The notes beneath the pieces were generated by a model, which was not told the origin of the DNA, did not search any database, and worked only from the letters and a program-made list of their open reading frames with translations. The position numbers and the translations under genes are program-made. Below are positions 43,616 to 47,024 of a stretch of 47,024 nucleotides of DNA, in pieces. Source of the DNA: Caryophanon latum (lineage in GTDB: Bacteria > Bacillota > Bacilli > Bacillales_A > Planococcaceae); contig NZ_MATO01000005.1 in the NCBI RefSeq assembly GCF_001700325.1, positions 1 to 47,024 on the forward strand, in the 5' to 3' direction. The stretch's first letter is position 1; each line of letters opens with the position of its first letter.

Positions 43616-44458
43616 TCATATTTTCGTCAGCACAATGCCAACAATCGCTGCCATAATACCAGCGAGCTGATAAAACTTCAGCCGCTCTTTATATACGTAG
43701 CAACTCGCCACAACGACGACAAGACAGCTTAAACTCACAATCGGAAAGACGATGCTCGCAATACCTGTGCTAAGCGCAAAAAAGTAGCTGCTATAACCGA
43801 CGACGCTAATCGTACCGATGACCGCCCCCCATTTTGCCTCAAGCGCATGCCACTCCTCCTTTTGCAGCAAGCTCATTATAAATAAATAGATCGCCCCACC
43901 TGCATACATACTCATTAACACAACGATCGTATCATAATGATGATGCGTCGATGTTTTCATTAAAATACCGAGCACACCGAATGAGCTAAACGACAGCGCA
44001 ACATGAAATAGCCACGACTTATATTGCACCGCCGCGCCTTTTGCTGCCGCTGGTGTGTATTGAATAACGACTGCTGAAAACATCATGAGCAAAATGCCGC
44101 CCCATTGCAAGAGCGTAATTTCCTCATGAAAAATAATCGCCGCGCTCAAAATCGGCACAATCGCATTCGTGCTAATGAGTGGAGACGTTAAGCTCGCCGG
44201 TCCTTTCTCAAACGCTTTTGCCATTTGAATGTTACCGTTTGCATTTAAAATACCAATCATTGCTCCAATCAACACCGGCACGAGCTGCACTGTACCGATC
44301 GACGTCATAAGCCCATACGTCAGCATCAGTAAAAATGCGACAACATAAAAGAAAAATTGCATATGTACTTTCGAAACATTTTTCCCTGCTGTCAGTTTAA
44401 AAATAAAATTGTTAATGCCAAAACACATCATCGTGACAACTGCCGCCAACGCCCACAT
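43616..44458 (-). CDS. EamA/DMT-superfamily transporter
   Basis: The product is a 280-residue membrane protein with ten predicted TM helices in two EamA repeats (about 3-135 and 148-280). Family marks are MAKAFEKGPASLTSPLISTN followed by IVPILSAAIIFHEEITLLQ in repeat 1, and FALSTGIASIVFPIVSLSCL with YKERLKFYQLAGI in repeat 2. DMT members export amino acids, nucleosides or other metabolites; the substrate here is unknown. AGAAGG lies about 7 nt before the ATG. The YcdB-like gene lies 182 nt upstream on the same strand with AT-rich sequence between them, so it is probably a separate unit. Confidence 0.88.
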   Translation of the reverse strand: MWALAAVVTMMCFGINNFIFKLTAGKNVSKVHMQFFFYVVAFLLMLTYGLMTSIGTVQLVPVLIGAMIGILNANGNIQMAKAFEKGPASLTSPLISTNAIVPILSAAIIFHEEITLLQWGGILLMMFSAVVIQYTPAAAKGAAVQYKSWLFHVALSFSSFGVLGILMKTSTHHHYDTIVVLMSMYAGGAIYLFIMSLLQKEEWHALEAKWGAVIGTISVVGYSSYFFALSTGIASIVFPIVSLSCLVVVVASCYVYKERLKFYQLAGIMAAIVGIVLTKI

Positions 44459-44640
44459 CCTGCTACCTTCTCTCTAAAAAAATCTTACTTATTGTAATGG
44501 ACATTGACGTCTTTTAGCATCGTTTTCACATTTATTAGCACAATTTTATATTATTGTAGCAATTATTTGTCCTTATGAACGACATATACATATATGAATA
44601 TACAAAAATATTTACATATTAAACTATGAATATGTGTAAA

Positions 44641-46020
44641 CTACCATTCCGTCGATACGATCAGCTGCCCGGACACCGCATCGATGCACTGCACACGATT
44701 GCCACTTCCGCGATGCTTGAAGCGATAAATGAGCATATCGACTGGATCGTCCAATTCATAACGCTTATCCCATTCAAGCTGAGCTTCCACGTCGCACAAT
44801 GCGTGTTTCGCTTCTTCTAATGGCATAAGTGGCTGCTTACAAAATGCATGCAACACGCTCGCTGACAATCTCGGCGCCATAAGCATATCAACGAATCCCG
44901 TCTTTTTATTCACCGACAATCGGAAAAACTCACCTTGCACAATTGTCTCATCAACAAACAACGCAAAATGGAAAAAGGCATGACGTCGTTCCACCGTCGA
45001 CTCCTTCACTTCCATGCGCAAATACGGTACGAACGGCGCGTAATACGTTTGAATGAAGCGAAGTGCGATGTCCTCACATTGCGCGTAATGAAGCGATAAG
45101 TTGCCAGCACGCTCTTTAAACCAAACGAAGCCGCGCAGCTCACCTGTTTCTTTATGCACCGTTGCCTTCAACGTCTCCTCGAAGCGGTCAAACAAAAATT
45201 GCTCCATCGATTTATCCGTAGGCTGCTCATACGTTTCATCGCGCCATACGATGCCGATACAATCGTCGTCGATATCAGTCTCACGAATGCGCACCATCGA
45301 TGGCGGCACACCGATTATATTTTCAAGCGTTGTATGACGCTCATCACACGCAACGACTCGAAGCGGCACGTACGTTTCCTCGATTTCTTCTATTTCCTCA
45401 TCGTGATGCGATAAATCATTACCCGTTTGTGCGTCGAATGAATGATACAAAAACGTACTATGATACACGACGTATAAGCCTGATTGCGCCACGTCATAAT
45501 AATTGCTCGATATGTACTGTAGCTCGGTCGTCCAATTGGCATTATGTAGCTGCTGAAGTATCGGTGCTGTTTCTGCAAGCGTCGCTGGTACGTGCGGCGG
45601 CGTCACGACATACGGACGATATTCAAAATTTATTAGCTGTCCGTCATGCGCCACTTCAATCGTACACCACGAACCGAGTAACGGCACACTGGCAACGAGC
45701 TGCTTATAATAAAATCGATCACTCGTCTCCTTCGCTTTCACTTCCTGTAGCGTAAAATAATCGAGCGCGTCTGCGTATTGCGTCGTCATAAACTGCTCGG
45801 CAATCATCTGTAGCTCGTCTGTTGATTTACGTTCCTCGGTTAACTGTACTGGCTGCGATAGCGACAATAGCTTACCTTGTCGATTCACTTTAATGTAATA
45901 CCCCTCTTCTATATCATTCTGTTTCCAAACGAACGTCGCCTCATTTTCATCGATATGTTCAATCGCTAACGAAAACGAAGCAGGAACCGATACGTATTGT
46001 AATGCCATTTGTTGAAACAT
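44641..46020 (-). CDS. YcdB/YcdC-like protein downstream of a broken sigma factor gene
   Basis: The product has about 459 residues. Start is taken at ATG 46020 (MFQQMALQYVSVP), since AGGAGGT ends 8 nt upstream. The frame is open further up to 46137 and there encodes the last part of the sigma factor. The protein has repeated beta-rich units: EVAHDGQLINFEYRPYV, VHKETGELRGFVWF, and FFRLSVNKKTGFVDMLM with a preceding ALRFIQTYYAPFVPYLRMEV. These resemble YcdB/YcdC repeats. No signal peptide or TM segment is seen, so it may be cytoplasmic. It may have served as a regulator or partner of the upstream ECF sigma factor (inference from position). The gene itself looks intact. Confidence 0.72.
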   Translation of the reverse strand: MFQQMALQYVSVPASFSLAIEHIDENEATFVWKQNDIEEGYYIKVNRQGKLLSLSQPVQLTEERKSTDELQMIAEQFMTTQYADALDYFTLQEVKAKETSDRFYYKQLVASVPLLGSWCTIEVAHDGQLINFEYRPYVVTPPHVPATLAETAPILQQLHNANWTTELQYISSNYYDVAQSGLYVVYHSTFLYHSFDAQTGNDLSHHDEEIEEIEETYVPLRVVACDERHTTLENIIGVPPSMVRIRETDIDDDCIGIVWRDETYEQPTDKSMEQFLFDRFEETLKATVHKETGELRGFVWFKERAGNLSLHYAQCEDIALRFIQTYYAPFVPYLRMEVKESTVERRHAFFHFALFVDETIVQGEFFRLSVNKKTGFVDMLMAPRLSASVLHAFCKQPLMPLEEAKHALCDVEAQLEWDKRYELDDPVDMLIYRFKHRGSGNRVQCIDAVSGQLIVSTEW

Positions 46021-46059
46021 TCCATTTACCTCCTGTTGTTGAATTGTGCGCTGCATGCT

Positions 46060-46534
46060 TCCTTCTAATTTCGCCTTCAGCTGTAGTCGCGCACGATGCA
46101 GCTGCGTTTTCACTGTATTTAACGGCTTGCCAATCATGTTAATCGTAAAAATAATGGAGTAGTAGCACGCTGCGATAGTTCTCCTTCAGCTCGCCTAATG
46201 CATCGTATAGCGCATGAAACTGCGGCGTCGGCTCGTCATGCTGCAATTGCTGTAGCTCGACAACAATCTGCGCCGCTCGCTTTTCCTTCTTCATGTAATG
46301 CAAACATTCACGAATAAGTATTTTATATAGCCACGTTGCAAAATACGCCGGCTCCTTTAATTGATACAATGCGCTATAAGCTTTCATGCTCGTCTCCTGC
46401 ACAACGTCCTGCGCTGCCATATAATCTTTCGTATAGGAACATGCCGTCGCAATCAATTTCGCTCAGTGCAACTGAAGCAGCTCCTCAAACGCTCGCTCGT
46501 CTCCATCGCACGCACGTTGAACGATCGTTGCCAT
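46060..46534 (-). pseudogene. ECF-type sigma-70 factor gene, disrupted by a nonsense codon and a frameshift
   Basis: A well-placed GGAGGT precedes the ATG at 46534 (MATIVQRACDGDERAFEELL). Codon 24 is TGA (46465-46463), but the same frame goes straight on with AKLIATACSYTKDY, AAQDVVQETSMKAYSALYQL and FATWLYKILIRECLHYMKKE: sigma region 2 with a normal spacing. Region 4 begins (LGELKENYRSVLLLHYFYD) and then hits TAA at 46139. The recognition helix MIGKPLNTVKTQLHRARLQL resumes in another frame at 46137. About eight residues normally lie between FYD and the MIGKP-type helix, so roughly 20 nt are missing. Two independent lesions point to a real pseudogene rather than one sequencing error, unless the assembly is poor here. 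Confidence 0.85.
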
Positions 46535-46602
46535 GCGCTCACCTCCTCTACTTATTAGAGCATGCCAACACGATAAAAGGTTTCGTTTCGCCAAAAATTT
46601 GC

Positions 46603-46633
46603 GAAAAAAAGCGCATCGAAAGAAACGATGCAC
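46603..46633 (-). terminator. Minus-strand terminator-like hairpin upstream of the sigma pseudogene
   Basis: On the minus strand GTGCATCGTTTCTTTCGATGCGC is followed by TTTTTTT. The stem is about 7 bp. There is no gene on the minus strand between it and the window edge, only repeats, so it may be the remnant of a lost upstream gene or an attenuator for the sigma gene. Confidence 0.5.
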
Positions 46634-46697
46634 TCGAGATATATACATATATTTATATACATATATTTTAGTATGTAAATATTTATATATATTACTA

Positions 46698-46800
46698 AGT
46701 GTGTTAATACGCCGTGTTTCTAAAGCTGAATCGGTTGTTTCAGCTGCAAAACGGAGATCAAAGCGATTTTGTCATGGCTAGCGTGTGCGCCGAAACTTTT
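46698..46800. repeat. Family B repeat fragment
   Basis: GTGTGTTAATACGCCGTGTT, then AAGCTGAATCGGTTGTTTCA and GCTGCAAAACGGAG match the end block seen at 26346-26400. It stops where a second copy begins. The bases 46634-46697 before it are an AT-rich TATATA tract. Confidence 0.65.
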
Positions 46801-46814
46801 GTAGGAATAGCAGG

Positions 46815-47024
46815 TCTGTTGATTAGCTATTTTTATACAGCTGAATTGCTTGTTTTTAGTAGCAAGACGGAGATGAACGCTGCATTTTTGTGGCATGGAG
46901 CGGGTGGCGAGACTCCTTGGGGAATAGCTCGTGCCTCAAGACCCCGTAAGCATCCACATAGGAGAGGCGCGGAGGCTTGAGCCGAGCCCCAGGAAAGCGA
47001 GCCACCATACGCGAAATGCCAGTT
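46815..47024. repeat. Family B interspersed intergenic repeat, cut by the window edge
   Basis: It starts CTGTTGATTAGCTATTTTTA, then ACAGCTGAATTGCTTGTTTT, and contains GGCGAGACTCCTTGGGGAAT, AGCTCGTGCCTCAAGACCCC, GGCGCGGAGGCTTGAGCCGA and CCCAGGAAAGCGAGCC, ending AAATGCCAGTT at the last base. It matches the reverse complement of the 17406 copy closely. Confidence 0.8.

Noticed and set aside
46463..46465. TGA at codon 24 of the sigma gene read as selenocysteine or by readthrough
   Set aside because: No SECIS-like hairpin is obvious, the position is not a Cys/Sec site in the family, and the second lesion downstream makes a pseudogene simpler.
1..47024. CRISPR arrays, tRNA or rRNA genes, prophage or transposase genes
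   Set aside because: I saw no regular short repeats with unique spacers, no cloverleaf-type sequence and no integrase or transposase motifs in the frames.

Overview
The window looks like a chromosomal segment of a motile, Gram-positive, low-to-mid GC member of the Bacillales. The best guess is the Planococcaceae/Caryophanaceae (Lysinibacillus, Solibacillus, Caryophanon and relatives). The reasons are strong AGGAGG-type ribosome binding sites, frequent TTG/GTG starts, an S-layer-homology protein, LemA/TPM, DedA, DegV and YwjA-like genes, a LysM-3D wall protein, and GC-rich intergenic repeats of a kind common in Bacillaceae. The genus call is inference. I saw no rRNA, tRNA, CRISPR array, phage or transposase gene.

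Region by region. (1) 1-12641 (minus) is one open reading frame that runs off the left edge. It has at least 4213 codons and encodes a secreted giant surface adhesin: signal peptide, about five collagen-binding-adhesin-like modules, Cna_B/SpaA-like modules, eight ~142-residue repeats each with a cysteine pair, ~78-residue repeats, and Pro/Thr-rich linkers. (2) 13.6-19.8 kb: a chemoreceptor, a DASS/SLC13 permease with internal RCK-type domains, and an SLH-anchored exoprotein. (3) 19.9-26.2 kb: a LysE-type exporter, a two-gene membrane module (TTG-started membrane-anchored protein plus a DUF4145/HEPN-like membrane protein), a PlsC-like acyltransferase with a zinc ribbon, DedA, and a LemA-TPM operon. 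(4) 26.7-34.1 kb: a 7TM-PAS-GGDEF cyclase translationally coupled to an overlooked 34-residue membrane peptide, a YwjA-like ABC exporter, a DUF4085-like protein followed by a zinc-ribbon HtrA-like protease, and two hypotheticals. (5) 34.5-39.6 kb: tandem paralogous chemoreceptors and a LysM-3D protein with WalR-like boxes upstream. (6) 39.8-46.5 kb: DegV, a hypothetical, an NCS2 purine permease, an EamA transporter, and a YcdB-like gene behind a broken ECF sigma factor gene.

Two families of interspersed intergenic repeats run through the window. Family A ends in inverted arms of the type TCACCGTAAGCTGGGGTTG. Family B ends in TGTTGATTAGCC. Both share a GC-rich core and occur at least a dozen times, from full-length copies down to a 60-bp bare palindrome. 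They account for most of the longer intergenic spaces and for many spurious short ORFs there.

Functionally the segment is rich in cell-surface and environment-sensing genes: adhesin, S-layer protein, three chemoreceptors, a cyclic-di-GMP enzyme, wall remodelling and a surface protease. Most transcription units are short and end in clear intrinsic terminators, several of them shared by convergent genes.
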